This document shows positions 35,454 to 44,918 of a DNA stretch of 64,000 nucleotides, one piece after another (the first letter of the stretch is position 1; each line of letters begins with the position of its first letter). Below the pieces are notes generated by a model. That model did not search any database, had not been told where the DNA came from, and saw only the letters and a program-made list of their open reading frames with translations. The DNA is from Oscillibacter valericigenes (GTDB taxonomy: Bacteria > Bacillota > Clostridia > Oscillospirales > Oscillospiraceae), in contig NZ_JAFBIV010000012.1 of assembly GCF_021531915.1 (NCBI RefSeq), positions 1 through 64,000 of the forward strand. The letters run 5' to 3'. A program made the translations under genes and the position numbers.

Positions 35454-35605
35454 CCCATGACCAGCTTATTTTGAAGTCCTCGGAAGAGGGCTTGGTCTTT
35501 TGCGCCCTTTTTTGACCAGATGAATTTTTTTCAATTTCCCCTTGACTTCTTATAGTTGGTCACCTCTGTCCACAGCTTACTCTGCAGGCGGAACCAGTAC
35601 AAGAC

Positions 35606-35634
35606 TTGAAATTTTGTCCGTTTTGTGGTAATAT
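35606..35634 (+). promoter_or_regulatory. Promoter of the UPF0173 gene
   Basis: TTGAAA (35606-35611), 17-base spacer ending TGTGG, TAATAT (35629-35634). Confidence 0.7.
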
Positions 35635-35704
35635 GGCAGTGAAAAAAGATAAAAAAAGTGCAGTGTCGGTACTGCACCGGATGATCGAAACGGGGGTTCA
35701 GGTA

Positions 35705-36367
35705 ATGCAACTGCAATTCTTAGGTCACGCCTGTTTTCTGCTGACCGACGGCACCTGCCGGGTGCTGACAGACCCGTTCCTGACGGGAAATCCATTGGCA
35801 GCCATATCCGCGGACCAAGTGGCTGCGGACTTTATCTTTGTGACCCACGGCCACAGTGACCATACCGGCGACGCCGTGGCCATCGCCCGGCGCACAGGAG
35901 CCACAGTCTGCTGCACCGTGGACCTGGCGGACGGTCTGTTCGGTCCCGCCGGCGTAAAAGTCCAGGTGGGCAACTTGGGCGGCAGGCTTCCAATGCCCTT
36001 TGGTTCCGCCAAGTTTTTCCAGGCCATTCATGGCAGCGGCGTACCGGGATGTCTGTCCTGCGGTTTCATTTTTGAGATGGATGGCAGGAAAATCTATCAT
36101 GCCGGCGACACAGCCCTTATGAGCGATATGGCCCTGCTGGCAGAGGAAAACATTGACGTGGCGCTGCTGCCCATTGGCGATGTGTTTACCATGGGCCCGG
36201 AGGACGCCCTGCGGGCCGTGAAGATGATCCGACCCAAGCTGGTGGTGCCCATGCACTATAACACCTTCCCGCCCATCGTCCAGGATGCGGTGGCCTTTGC
36301 CAGCGCCGTGCAGGAAGCGGGCTTCCAGGCAAGGGTCCTGCGTCCCGGAGAAATCCTGCAGTTCTGA
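35705..36367 (+). CDS. UPF0173-family metal-dependent hydrolase (MBL fold)
   Basis: 220 residues. The metallo-beta-lactamase fold has THGHSDHTGD (metal motif HxHxDH), the AIHGS His, HAGDTALMSDM and a C-terminal PMHYNTFPPI His. VLLPIGDVFTMGPEDALRAVKMI is diagnostic for the UPF0173 group (B. subtilis YtkL). The physiological substrate of the group is not known. I chose ATG 35705 since the protein then begins with the family's first strand (MQLQFLGHACFLL); its ribosome site is weak, and ATG 35681 in frame is an alternative. Confidence 0.92.
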   Translation: MQLQFLGHACFLLTDGTCRVLTDPFLTGNPLAAISADQVAADFIFVTHGHSDHTGDAVAIARRTGATVCCTVDLADGLFGPAGVKVQVGNLGGRLPMPFGSAKFFQAIHGSGVPGCLSCGFIFEMDGRKIYHAGDTALMSDMALLAEENIDVALLPIGDVFTMGPEDALRAVKMIRPKLVVPMHYNTFPPIVQDAVAFASAVQEAGFQARVLRPGEILQF

Positions 36368-36412
36368 TACATCATTTTATATCCATCGACATACACAGCA
36401 TCTCAAGCAGAA

Positions 36413-36445
36413 CGGCCCGGAGGATATTCCCTCCGGGCCGCTCTT
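36413..36445 (+). terminator. Terminator of the UPF0173 gene
   Basis: AACGGCCCGGAGG, ATATT, CCCTCCGGGCCG followed by CTCTTTTCG. Confidence 0.8.
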
Positions 36446-36449
36446 TTCG

Positions 36450-37274
36450 TTATTCAGTAGGACTTGCCACCAGGAACAGCATGTCGCTGCCGCCTTCGCT
36501 TTCGGGGAAGGCACCGTACATGCTGAAGTTATACATCAGACGCTCTGCCGGGTAGACACCGTAGCCGTCCTGGTTGTGGTCGGTAGTATCGTAGGGGTCT
36601 GCCACCAAGAACACATCGTCATTTTCCGCCTCGGTGCCCATGGTGTCATAGCCTACGATGACCTGCCAGTGACCGCCCCAGTCGTTCCAGCAGATCATCA
36701 CCGGCTTGCCCTCCGCCAGCCAGTTCCGGATGTCCTCCATCCAGATGCCATCCGGGCAATCCTGCATGGTCACAATATCAAAACCGCCTACGCCTTCAAA
36801 AATGTCCACGGCCTGGTTCAGCGTGGTGCCGGGATAACCCTCCAGCTCCGTGCCGTCCAAAGAGTGCCGCAGTGCCGCCAGGCTCTCCTCATTCCAATCT
36901 CCCAGCTTGCCGTACCACTCCAGCACCATCAGGGCGGAGGTCACGCCGCAGGCCCACTCGCTGGTCTGCTGCTGGGTCTTGAAATTGTGAAGCACCGTCA
37001 GGGTGTCCGTGGACTCCAGGTTGTATACGTCGGGGTGGGCGAAATAGGGGGAAGCCGCATGGTCTCCCGTCCGCTCTACAGAGTCCGCGCCGTCCTCAGG
37101 AGACAGATCGATGGCGTAAGGGATCTTCATCTCATCGCTGAAATTCTCAGCATTCGCAGTGGGGTTTTCGCTTTTCGTGCTCTCGGCGTTGTCAGCCGGT
37201 GTGTCAGTGGCGCACCCGGACATAAGTCCAAGCATCAGCAGAACGGTGAGCGCCAGGGTGACTGTTTTTTTCAT
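36450..37274 (-). CDS. Lipoprotein with C39-like cysteine peptidase domain
   Basis: 274 residues. The signal peptide ends in lipobox LMSGC, so it is predicted to be lipid-anchored outside the cell. Then comes a low-complexity Asn/Glu/Ser/Thr linker and a Peptidase_C39_2-like domain: QQTSEWACGVTSALMVLEWYG (catalytic Cys), GGHWQVIVGYD (catalytic His) and FLVADPYD (Asp). The role is probably proteolysis or peptide cleavage at the cell surface; no bacteriocin genes are adjacent. The ATG at 37274 has AAAAGGAG upstream; 18 extra in-frame residues up to 37328 have no site. Confidence 0.87.
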   Translation of the reverse strand: MKKTVTLALTVLLMLGLMSGCATDTPADNAESTKSENPTANAENFSDEMKIPYAIDLSPEDGADSVERTGDHAASPYFAHPDVYNLESTDTLTVLHNFKTQQQTSEWACGVTSALMVLEWYGKLGDWNEESLAALRHSLDGTELEGYPGTTLNQAVDIFEGVGGFDIVTMQDCPDGIWMEDIRNWLAEGKPVMICWNDWGGHWQVIVGYDTMGTEAENDDVFLVADPYDTTDHNQDGYGVYPAERLMYNFSMYGAFPESEGGSDMLFLVASPTE

Positions 37275-37423
37275 TGTCGATCTCCTTTTCGGGGGTCCTC
37301 CCCCCTGTCCGATTTTCCATGGTCTCATGGAATGGAAGCATTATAAAGGAAGTTGGTACAATATGACAATGTAAAATCCCTCCCGATTTTCCGGGTCCAT
37401 CCCATGAAAAATCGTGATATTTG

Positions 37424-37461
37424 TAAAAAGACAGCGCAGGTACTTTTCCTGCGCTGTCTTC
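37424..37461 (-). terminator. Terminator of the shikimate kinase gene
   Basis: AAAAAGACAGCGCAGG, TACTTTT, CCTGCGCTGTCTT. On the minus strand it starts at the stop codon and ends in GTCTTTTTAC. Confidence 0.9.
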
Positions 37462-37973
37462 TATAATTGAATACCCACGGTGCGCATGATGGCCTCCACC
37501 TGTTGGGCCGTGTCGTCCTCACCGTCGCGGCTGGCCACGATCAGATCCGCGTATCTGGCATACAGCGGCTCCCGCTCCCTGTAGATCTCCCGGATGGTCA
37601 TGCCCGAGGGCGCCGCGATGCCCCGGTCCACCAGGTCCTCCGGCATCCGGTCACTGATCTGGGAGAGCGGGGTCTCCAGCCACACCACCACGCCGTCCTT
37701 CCGCAGATTCGCCATGGCCCGCTCTGACAAAACCATGCTGCCGCCGGTGGCGATGACCGTGCTGCCGCAGGAGATGGAGGCACCCACCTCTTCCTCGATC
37801 TTCAAAAAGGCGTCCAGGCCCTCCGTCCGCAAAATCTCCGGCAGAGTCTTTCCGGCGGCCTCCACGATCAGGTCGTCCGCGTCCACAAAGGTGCAGCCCA
37901 GCCGCTCCGCCAGGGCCCGGCCCACCACGCTCTTTCCCGTGCCGGGCATACCGATCAATATGATGTTCTTCAT
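37461..37973 (-). CDS. aroK: Shikimate kinase
   Basis: 170 residues. It phosphorylates shikimate at O3 in aromatic amino-acid synthesis. Walker A is GMPGTGKS; DADDLIVEAAGKTLPEI carries the shikimate-binding Asp; ATGGSMVLSE is the glycine-rich substrate loop (GGS rather than the commoner GGG); the LID has R in REREPLYARYAD. I chose ATG 37973, which gives the standard N-terminus MKNIILIGMPG; ATG 37994 adds seven residues. No other aro genes are adjacent, so it stands alone. Confidence 0.9.
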   Translation of the reverse strand: MKNIILIGMPGTGKSVVGRALAERLGCTFVDADDLIVEAAGKTLPEILRTEGLDAFLKIEEEVGASISCGSTVIATGGSMVLSERAMANLRKDGVVVWLETPLSQISDRMPEDLVDRGIAAPSGMTIREIYREREPLYARYADLIVASRDGEDDTAQQVEAIMRTVGIQL

Positions 37974-38146
37974 AAGGTCTTCCAATCTATCCATGGTGTT
38001 CTTGCCGTTTTGGCATGAACTCATTATAGCATTGTGCGGACATTCGTCCACCGTAAAATTACACAAAGAACCGCTGGAAATTTCCCTTTTTCCGCTCCTA
38101 CAAAGGCATACGGAAAAAGGTCGTCACAAACTGTCAGATTTGTCAA

Positions 38147-38200
38147 TTGCGGCGGCAGAATAAATCTTATACAATAGGTACGACCTTTAATGGTACTACT
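38147..38200 (+). promoter_or_regulatory. Promoter and possible operator at the head of the purine operon
   Basis: TTGCGG (38147-38152), 17-base spacer, TACAAT (38170-38175). Just after it is AGGTACGACCT (an AGGT/ACCT half-site palindrome) and a second GGTACTAC at about 38190. GntR/HutC-type regulators bind short GT...AC palindromes, so this is a candidate site for the regulator encoded next. No purine riboswitch is visible. Confidence 0.5.
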
Positions 38201-38226
38201 TTTAACGCAAGCATGAGGTGACCGGT

Positions 38227-38952
38227 ATGAGCAGTCAGCCGACCCAGTCCAAAACTATCCGCGCCCAGCTGTTGACCGCCATGAAGGAGGGCGAATACGC
38301 CGCCTGCGAGCGTCTTCCCCGGGAAAGTGTTCTGGCCGAAAAACTGGGCATCAGCCGCACGCAGCTGCGGGATATCCTGGCCTCCCTGGAGCGGGAGGGC
38401 TTTATCACCCGCCGCCACGGCGTGGGCACCATCATCAACCGCCACGTCCTGAACGCCCATACCCGCATGGACATTGAGGTGGAGTTTCTGGATATGATCC
38501 GCCAGAGCGGCTTCACCCCGGCGGTGGCCTCCGTCCAGGTGTCCGAGGGCATTGCCGACGCCGCCATCGCTGCCAAGCTGCACATGGAGGAAGGTGCCCC
38601 CATTCTCCGGGTGTCCCGGCTCTGCACCGCCGACGGAAAGCCCGCTATCTACTGCGAGGATGTGCTGAACAAGGCCCTGGCCAAGGACGATTACACCATC
38701 AAGGACCTGAAGCTGCCCATCTTCCATTTCCTGCAGCAGTTCTGCGGCGTGTATCCCTATCTGGATCTGACGGATCTGAAGCCCGTGGTGGCCGACGCCG
38801 CCCTGGCCGAGATCCTGCAGGTGCCGGTGGGTTCCCCCATCCTGCACATGGATGAGGTGGACTTCGACATCGACGGCAATCCCGTGTTCTGTTCCAGCGA
38901 ATATTTCGCGGATGGCTTCTTCCGCCACACGGTCCTGCGGAAAAAGCTCTGA
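38227..38952 (+). CDS. GntR-family regulator with UTRA ligand domain
   Basis: 241 residues. The HTH (about 8-75) reads IRAQLLTAMKEGEYAACERLPRESVLAEKLGISR followed by TQLRDILASLEREGFITRRHGVGTII. The UTRA domain (about 95-238) begins ASVQVSEGIADAAIAAKLHME and ends HMDEVDFDIDGNPVFCSSEYFAD, FFRHTVLRK. UTRA domains bind small effectors. It precedes purE by 34 bases with no terminator between, so it seems to be the first gene of the purine operon and may regulate it. The usual Firmicutes PurR is a PRTase-type protein, so this would be a different control. ATG 38227 follows GAGGTG. Confidence 0.88.
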   Translation: MSSQPTQSKTIRAQLLTAMKEGEYAACERLPRESVLAEKLGISRTQLRDILASLEREGFITRRHGVGTIINRHVLNAHTRMDIEVEFLDMIRQSGFTPAVASVQVSEGIADAAIAAKLHMEEGAPILRVSRLCTADGKPAIYCEDVLNKALAKDDYTIKDLKLPIFHFLQQFCGVYPYLDLTDLKPVVADAALAEILQVPVGSPILHMDEVDFDIDGNPVFCSSEYFADGFFRHTVLRKKL

Positions 38953-38986
38953 TCGTACAAAAATTCACATAAAAAGGAGCGTCACC

Positions 38987-39484
38987 ATGAAAAAAGTTGC
39001 CGTTATCATGGGCAGTGATTCTGACTGGCCCGTGGTCAAGGGCGCCTGCCAGCAGCTGGCCGCCTTCGGCATTCCCTATGAGGCCCACATTCTCAGCGCC
39101 CACCGCACGCCTGCGGAAGCGGCGGACTTTGCGAAAAACGCCCGTGCCAACGGCTTCGGCGTACTGATCTGCGCCGCCGGCATGGCAGCCCATCTGGCCG
39201 GTGCCTTTGCCGGTAACTCCACCCTCCCCGTCATCGGCATTCCCATGAAGGGCGGCGCCATGGACGGGCTGGACGCTCTGCTGGCCACCGTCCAGATGCC
39301 CGGCGGCATCCCCGTGGCGACAGTTGCCATTAACGGCGCCAAGAACGCCGCCGTGCTGGCCGCCCAGATCCTGGCCGTCAGCGACGACGCTTTGGCCGCC
39401 AGACTGGATGCCGCCCGCGCGGACATGGCGAAGCAGATCGCCGACAAGGAAGCAAAGCTCCAGGCAGAACTGACTACCCTGTAA
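38987..39484 (+). CDS. purE: N5-carboxyaminoimidazole ribonucleotide mutase
   Basis: 165 residues. Signature MGSDSDWPV and the [11 protein letters not shown] and GAAHL-like ([11 protein letters not shown]) loops are present. The MGSxSDW word fits class I PurE, which rearranges N5-CAIR made by PurK; no purK lies in the window. ATG 38987 follows AAAAAGGAG. It is the first biosynthetic gene of the cluster. Confidence 0.95.
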   Translation: MKKVAVIMGSDSDWPVVKGACQQLAAFGIPYEAHILSAHRTPAEAADFAKNARANGFGVLICAAGMAAHLAGAFAGNSTLPVIGIPMKGGAMDGLDALLATVQMPGGIPVATVAINGAKNAAVLAAQILAVSDDALAARLDAARADMAKQIADKEAKLQAELTTL

Positions 39485-39539
39485 TCCCGTTTTACAATCC
39501 CCCCATAATTCCAACAAATTATTTCGGAGGTAGCTTATC

Positions 39540-40220
39540 ATGAATCTCGTGTATACTGGCAAGACCAAAAACGTCTATGCCCTGGACAACGGCAATTACC
39601 TGCTGAAGTTCAAGGACGACTGCACCGGCAAGGACGGCGTGTTCGATCCCGGTGAGAACTCCGTGGGCCTGACCATCGACGGCGTGGGTGATGTGAACCT
39701 GCGCATGTCCATCTACTTCTTCGAGAAGATCAACGCAGCCGGCATCCGCACCCACTATGTCAGCGCCAACCTGGATGACACCACCATGGAAGTCCTGCCC
39801 GCAAAGGTCTTCGGCAAGGGTCTGGAGGTCATCTGCCGCCACAAGGCCGTGGGCAGCTTCCTGCGCCGCTACAAGGACTATGTGGAGGAGGGCGCTGATC
39901 TGCCCGCCTATGTGGAGACCACCTTCAAGAACGACGAACTGGGCGATCCCCTGGTCACCAAGGACGGTCTGGTGGTGCTGGGCGTCATGACTGAGAAGCA
40001 GTATGACGACATGAAGGAAATGACCCAGAAGATCACCCAGATCGTGGCCGATGACCTGAAGGAAAAAGGCCTGGTGCTGTACGACATCAAGTTTGAGTAC
40101 GGCTACGACGCCGACGGCAATGTCATGCTGATCGACGAGATCGCTTCCGGCAACATGCGTGTGTATAAGGATGGTCAGTACATCGATCCCATGACCCTCT
40201 CCGAGCTGTTCTTTGCGTAA
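39540..40220 (+). CDS. Divergent SAICAR synthetase paralog (PurC-like)
   Basis: 226 residues. It keeps the PurC frame: [11 protein letters not shown] (nucleotide loop), [17 protein letters not shown] (cf. VRN-AAGS), [10 protein letters not shown] and [13 protein letters not shown] (cf. LADEISPDTCRLW). It lacks the C-terminal KDRFRRDMGG segment of the canonical enzyme at 41686 and reads MTLSELFFA instead. An insertion before the second helix ([20 protein letters not shown]) is also particular. It may be a second SAICAR synthetase or may act on another substrate. Stop TAA overlaps the next ATG (TAATG), so it is translated in step with the PurF-like paralog. Confidence 0.85.
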   Translation: MNLVYTGKTKNVYALDNGNYLLKFKDDCTGKDGVFDPGENSVGLTIDGVGDVNLRMSIYFFEKINAAGIRTHYVSANLDDTTMEVLPAKVFGKGLEVICRHKAVGSFLRRYKDYVEEGADLPAYVETTFKNDELGDPLVTKDGLVVLGVMTEKQYDDMKEMTQKITQIVADDLKEKGLVLYDIKFEYGYDADGNVMLIDEIASGNMRVYKDGQYIDPMTLSELFFA

Positions 40221-41641
40221 TGGGCGGGTTCTTTGGAGCAATCTCCAAGAGGGATTGCGTGCTTGATATTTTCTTCGGTGTGGACTATCACTCCCACCTG
40301 GGCACCCGCCGGGGCGGTATGGCCATCTATGACAAGGCCAACGGCTTCCAGCGCCAGATCCACAACATCGAGAATACCCCCTTCCGCACAAAGTTCGAAG
40401 CGGATCTGCACGATTTTCATGGCTGCAGCGGTATCGGCTGCATTTCCGATACAGACCCCCAGCCTCTGCTGGTCCGGTCCCATCTGGGGCTGTACGCCAT
40501 CTCCACCGTGGGCATCATCAACAACGCCGAGCAGCTGGTGGAGACCTACTTCTCCGATCACGGCCATCAGTTCATGGCCATGAGCAGCGGCAAGGTCAAT
40601 GCTTCTGAGTTGACCGCCGCCCTCATCAACCAGAAAGACTCCCTGGTGGAGGGTATCCGCCACGCCCAGGAGGTCATCGACGGCTCCGTCACCATTCTGC
40701 TGCTGACCCCGGACAGCATCATCGCTGCCAGGGACCGGCTGGGCCGTCTGCCGGTGCTGATCGGCAAGAACGACGATGGCTGCTGCGTCTCCTTCGAGTC
40801 CTTCGCCTATCACAAGCTGGGCTATCAGGATGCCTACGAGCTGGGACCCCGGGAGATCGTCCGCATTACGGCGGATGGATATGAGACGCTGTCCCCTGCC
40901 GGGAAGGACATGAAGATCTGTGCCTTCCTGTGGACCTATTACGGCTATCCCAACTCCAACTACGAGGGCGTCAACGTGGAGGTCATGCGCTACCGCAACG
41001 GCGAGATCATGGCCCGGGATGAGGTCGCTCAGGGCCATCTGCCCAAGGTGGACTACGTGGCCGGCGTACCGGACTCCGGCCTGCCCCATGCCATTGGCTT
41101 CGCCAACCGCAGCGGCAAGCCCTTTGCCCGCCCCTTCGTGAAGTACACCCCCACCTGGCCCCGGTCCTTCATGCCTGCCAATCAGGAAGTCCGCAACCAG
41201 GTGGCCAAGATGAAGCAGATCCCCGTGCCCGAGCTGATCGAAGGCAAGAAGCTGCTGTTCGTGGACGACTCCATCGTCCGTGGCACCCAACTGCGGGAGA
41301 CTGTGGAATTCCTGTATGAGAGCGGCGCCGAGGAGGTCCACATGCGCTCCGCCTGCCCGCCCATCATGTACAGCTGCAAATACCTGAACTTCTCCCGTGG
41401 CAATTCCGATATGGACCTGCTGGCCCGCCGGAAGATCCAGGACCTGGAGGGCGACGAAGGCCAGCAGCATCTGGAGGAGTATGCCGACGCCTCCACCGAG
41501 CGGGGCAAATGCCTGCTGCGCTCCATCTGTGAGGAGATGGGCTTCGACTCCCTGGGCTATCAGTCCCTGGACGGCCTGCTGGAGGCCATCGGCATCGACC
41601 GCGATAAGATTTGTACCTACTGCTGGACCGGAAAGGAATAA
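40220..41641 (+). CDS. PurF-like amidophosphoribosyltransferase paralog lacking the N-terminal catalytic Cys
   Basis: 473 residues. It aligns with PurF over both domains: an Ntn-type N-terminal domain (HLGTRRGGMAIYD, GIGCISDT) and a PRTase domain with VAGVPDSGLPHAIGFA and the PRPP motif [13 protein letters not shown]. Four Cys at the positions of the Bacillus-type Fe-S cluster are kept (KICAFLW about 234, SCKYL about 385, ICTYC about 465 and 468). The N-terminus is MGGFFG where PurF, after processing, begins CGxFG: the glutaminase nucleophile is Gly. It therefore should not hydrolyse glutamine; an NH3-dependent, regulatory or different activity is possible. It is coupled to the PurC-like gene by TAATG. 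Confidence 0.85.
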   Translation: MGGFFGAISKRDCVLDIFFGVDYHSHLGTRRGGMAIYDKANGFQRQIHNIENTPFRTKFEADLHDFHGCSGIGCISDTDPQPLLVRSHLGLYAISTVGIINNAEQLVETYFSDHGHQFMAMSSGKVNASELTAALINQKDSLVEGIRHAQEVIDGSVTILLLTPDSIIAARDRLGRLPVLIGKNDDGCCVSFESFAYHKLGYQDAYELGPREIVRITADGYETLSPAGKDMKICAFLWTYYGYPNSNYEGVNVEVMRYRNGEIMARDEVAQGHLPKVDYVAGVPDSGLPHAIGFANRSGKPFARPFVKYTPTWPRSFMPANQEVRNQVAKMKQIPVPELIEGKKLLFVDDSIVRGTQLRETVEFLYESGAEEVHMRSACPPIMYSCKYLNFSRGNSDMDLLARRKIQDLEGDEGQQHLEEYADASTERGKCLLRSICEEMGFDSLGYQSLDGLLEAIGIDRDKICTYCWTGKE

Positions 41642-41685
41642 TCCTATTCCCTCAAAATTTCATATTTTATTAAGAAGGCGATTTC

Positions 41686-42405
41686 ATGAAAAAGTTAGAG
41701 CAGATTTACGAAGGCAAGGCCAAGAAGGTCTATGCTACCGACGACCCTGAACTGGTCATTGTGGACTACAAGGACGACGCCACCGCTCTGGACGGTCTGA
41801 AAAAGGGCACCATCGTGGGCAAGGGCGTCATCAACAACCAGATGACCAACCGCCTGATGGCAAAAATGGAGAAGGCCGGTATCCCCACCCACTTTGTCAA
41901 GGAACTCTCTGAGCGGGAGACCCTGGTGAAGAAGGTCTCCATCGTACCCCTGGAGGTCATTATCCGCAACATCTCCGCTGGTCACTTTGCCTCCCGCTAC
42001 GGCGTGGAGGAGGGCATCGTGTTCGAGCAGCCCACCATTGAGTTCTCCTATAAGAACGACGATCTTCACGATCCCCTGCTGAACGAGTATCATGCTATCG
42101 CCCTGAAGCTGGCTACCCGGGAGGAGATCGACCTCATCAAGAAGTATTCCTTCACCGTCAACGACGCCCTGAAGGCCTTCTGGAGTGAGTGCGGCGTCAC
42201 CCTGGTGGATTTCAAGCTGGAGTTCGGCAAGACTGCTGACGGCACCATTGTCCTGGCCGACGAGATCAGCCCCGACACCTGCCGCCTGTGGGACAGCAAG
42301 ACCCACGAAAAGCTGGACAAGGACCGCTTCCGCCGGGACATGGGCGGCGTGGAGGACGCCTATGCCGAGATCATGAAGCGTCTCCTGGACCACGATGCGA
42401 ACTGA
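41686..42405 (+). CDS. purC: SAICAR synthetase
   Basis: 239 residues, canonical. EQIYEGKAKKVYAT (nucleotide loop), PLEVIIRNISAGHFASRYG, LVDFKLEFGK, LADEISPDTCRLWDSKTHEK and KDRFRRDMGGV are all present. It joins aspartate to CAIR. ATG 41686 has AAGAAGG upstream. The last 11 bases overlap purF. Confidence 0.97.
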   Translation: MKKLEQIYEGKAKKVYATDDPELVIVDYKDDATALDGLKKGTIVGKGVINNQMTNRLMAKMEKAGIPTHFVKELSERETLVKKVSIVPLEVIIRNISAGHFASRYGVEEGIVFEQPTIEFSYKNDDLHDPLLNEYHAIALKLATREEIDLIKKYSFTVNDALKAFWSECGVTLVDFKLEFGKTADGTIVLADEISPDTCRLWDSKTHEKLDKDRFRRDMGGVEDAYAEIMKRLLDHDAN

Positions 42406-43891
42406 ATATACCACCCCGGCGGAGCATCTCAACGGAGAGATGCTTCCGGCCGGTATCACCGAACGCCACATCCATGAGGAATGCGGCGTCTTCGGCGTGT
42501 TTTCCCAAACTACCGCTGATGTGGCATCCCTGGCCTATTACGCCCTGTACGCCTTACAGCACCGGGGCCAGGAGAGCGCCGGTATCGTGGTGAACGATGA
42601 CGGTCTCTTCACCTCCTGGCGGGACGTGGGCCTGGTCAGCGAGGTATTCCCCCAGGAGCGGCTCAAATCCCTGGGCACCGGCAACATCGCCGTGGGCCAT
42701 GTGCGCTACGGCACCACCGGCAGCGACAACAAGCGGAACGTCCAGCCCATTTTAGTGAATCACTACAAGGGCCGCATGGCCCTGGCCCACAACGGCAACT
42801 TGACCAACTCCCAGGAGCTGCGCTCCGAGCTGGAAAGCAAGGGCTCCATTTTCCACACCACCACGGATTCCGAGGTCATCGCCTACATCATCGTCCAGGA
42901 GCGGCTGAAGGCCCCCTCCATCGAGGCCGCTGTCTCCGCCGCTATGGACCGGATCGTTGGCGCCTACTCTCTGGTGATCTCCTCCCCCACCAAGCTCATC
43001 GCTGTCCGGGACCCCAACGGCTTCCGGCCTCTGTGCATGGGGCGTCTGAAGGACGGCAGCGTGGTGTTCGCCTCCGAGTCCTGCGGGCTGGACGCCATTG
43101 GCGCCCGGTTCGAGCGGGACATTCTCCCCGGCGAAATCGTGGTGGTGGACAGGGACGGCATCAAGTCCGACACCTCCCACTGCGGCAAGGCACCCAAGAA
43201 GCTGTGCGTCTTTGAATTCATCTACTTCGCCCGTCCTGACTCCGTCATCGACGGCAGCAGCGTCCACATCGCCCGGCAACGGGCAGGCGCCTTTCTGGCC
43301 CTGGAGCACCCCGTCCAGGCGGACATCGTCATCGGCGTGCCGGACTCCGGTCTGGACGCCGCCATGGGCTATGCCAAACAGTCCGGCATTCCCTACGGCA
43401 TGGGCTTTATCAAGAACAAGTACATCGGCCGTACCTTCATCTCTCCCACCCAGGACATGCGGGAGAACGAGGTCAACATCAAGCTGAACCCCATCCGGTC
43501 TATGGTGGAGGGCAAGCGGGTCGTCCTGATCGATGACTCCATCGTCCGGGGCACCACCTGCCGCCGCACCATCGACCTGCTGCGCAAGGCGGGTGCCAAG
43601 GAGATCCACATGCGGGTCAGCGCCCCGCCCTTCGTATCCGAGTGCTATTACGGCACCGACATCGACGACAAGAACAAGCTCATCGCCAACCACCACACTG
43701 TGGAGGAGATCGCCGAGATCATCGGCGTGGACTCCCTGGGCTATCTCAGCCTGGACGATGTGGTGAAGCTGGCGGACAACACCCATGGTGGCTTCTGCAC
43801 CGCCTGCTTCGGCGGCGGATATCCAACTCCCATTCCACAAGACAGCGGCAAGGACCGCTTTGAATGTAAGATCAGTGAAAGGAAAGCGTGA
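42395..43891 (+). CDS. purF: Glutamine PRPP amidotransferase (Fe-S type)
   Basis: 498 residues. It makes phosphoribosylamine, the first committed step. A 29-residue propeptide precedes the catalytic C30 in [10 protein letters not shown], so the protein must self-process. Fe-S ligands as in B. subtilis are seen: [23 protein letters not shown] and [14 protein letters not shown] motif [13 protein letters not shown]. The start could also be ATG 42452 (MLPAG), giving a shorter propeptide; neither has a strong ribosome site, and 42395 lies inside the end of purC. Confidence 0.96.
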   Translation: MRTEYTTPAEHLNGEMLPAGITERHIHEECGVFGVFSQTTADVASLAYYALYALQHRGQESAGIVVNDDGLFTSWRDVGLVSEVFPQERLKSLGTGNIAVGHVRYGTTGSDNKRNVQPILVNHYKGRMALAHNGNLTNSQELRSELESKGSIFHTTTDSEVIAYIIVQERLKAPSIEAAVSAAMDRIVGAYSLVISSPTKLIAVRDPNGFRPLCMGRLKDGSVVFASESCGLDAIGARFERDILPGEIVVVDRDGIKSDTSHCGKAPKKLCVFEFIYFARPDSVIDGSSVHIARQRAGAFLALEHPVQADIVIGVPDSGLDAAMGYAKQSGIPYGMGFIKNKYIGRTFISPTQDMRENEVNIKLNPIRSMVEGKRVVLIDDSIVRGTTCRRTIDLLRKAGAKEIHMRVSAPPFVSECYYGTDIDDKNKLIANHHTVEEIAEIIGVDSLGYLSLDDVVKLADNTHGGFCTACFGGGYPTPIPQDSGKDRFECKISERKA

Positions 43892-43892
43892 C

Positions 43893-44918
43893 ATGCGTAG
43901 TTTTTCTGACAGCTACCGGGAAGCCGGCGTCAACATTGAGGCCGGTTATGAGGGCGTAAAGCTCATGAGCGCCCACGTCAAGCGCACCCACATCCCCGGC
44001 GTGGTCTCCGATATCGGAGGCTTCGGCGGACTGTTCGCGCCCAATATGGCCGGTATGGCCGAGCCCGTTCTGGTGTCCGGCACCGACGGCGTGGGCACCA
44101 AGCTGCGTCTGGCCCAGCTGCTGGACAAGCACGACACCATCGGCATCGACTGCGTGGCCATGTGCGTCAACGACATCATCTGCTGCGGCGCAAAGCCCCT
44201 GTTCTTCCTGGACTACATTGCCATCGGCAAGAATGAGCCTGAGAAGGTGGCTACCATTGTCTCCGGCGTGGCCGAGGGCTGCGTCCAGTCCGGCTGCGCC
44301 CTCATCGGCGGCGAGACCGCCGAGCATCCCGGCATGATGGCCGCCGACGATTATGACCTGGCCGGCTTCTCCGTGGGTATCGTGGACAAGCCCAAGGTCA
44401 TCGACAGCAGCCGCATGGCCCCCGGCGACGTGATCCTGGCCCTGCCCTCCAGCGGCATCCACTCCAACGGCTACTCCCTGGTCCGCAAGGTCTTTGACGT
44501 GGAGCACGCCGATCTGAACCTGTACTCCGCTGAGCTGGGCCGCACCCTGGGCGAGGCCCTGCTGGAACCCACTGTCATCTACGTCAAGCCCGTCCTCCGC
44601 TGCATTGAAGCCGCGGACGTGAAGGGCATCAGCCACATCACCGGCGGCGGCTTCTTCGAAAACATCCCCCGCTGCCTGCCCGACGGCCTGACCGCCAAAA
44701 TCGACAAGGCCGCCGTTCAGACGCCCGCCATCTTCCACCTGCTGCAGAAGCAGGGCAGCATCTCCGAGCACGACATGTTCAACACCTACAACATGGGCGT
44801 GGGCATGACTGTGATCGTCTCCAAGGAGACTGCTGATGCCGCTATCGCCGCCCTGGACTGCGGCGCCTATGTGATCGGCGAGGTCGTCTCCGGCGAGGAG
44901 CGGGTGACGCTATGCTGA
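43893..44918 (+). CDS. purM: AIR synthetase
   Basis: 341 residues. It converts FGAM to AIR using ATP. It shows [65 protein letters not shown] and [10 protein letters not shown], all standard for PurM. ATG 43893 is one base after the purF stop, with AAAGG upstream. It overlaps purN by 7 bases. Confidence 0.97.
   Translation: MRSFSDSYREAGVNIEAGYEGVKLMSAHVKRTHIPGVVSDIGGFGGLFAPNMAGMAEPVLVSGTDGVGTKLRLAQLLDKHDTIGIDCVAMCVNDIICCGAKPLFFLDYIAIGKNEPEKVATIVSGVAEGCVQSGCALIGGETAEHPGMMAADDYDLAGFSVGIVDKPKVIDSSRMAPGDVILALPSSGIHSNGYSLVRKVFDVEHADLNLYSAELGRTLGEALLEPTVIYVKPVLRCIEAADVKGISHITGGGFFENIPRCLPDGLTAKIDKAAVQTPAIFHLLQKQGSISEHDMFNTYNMGVGMTVIVSKETADAAIAALDCGAYVIGEVVSGEERVTLC

Noticed and set aside
38100-38226. 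Purine riboswitch before the purine operon
   Set aside because: The conserved junction words of a purine aptamer (TATA...CCTGATGATA, TCTACC) are not present.
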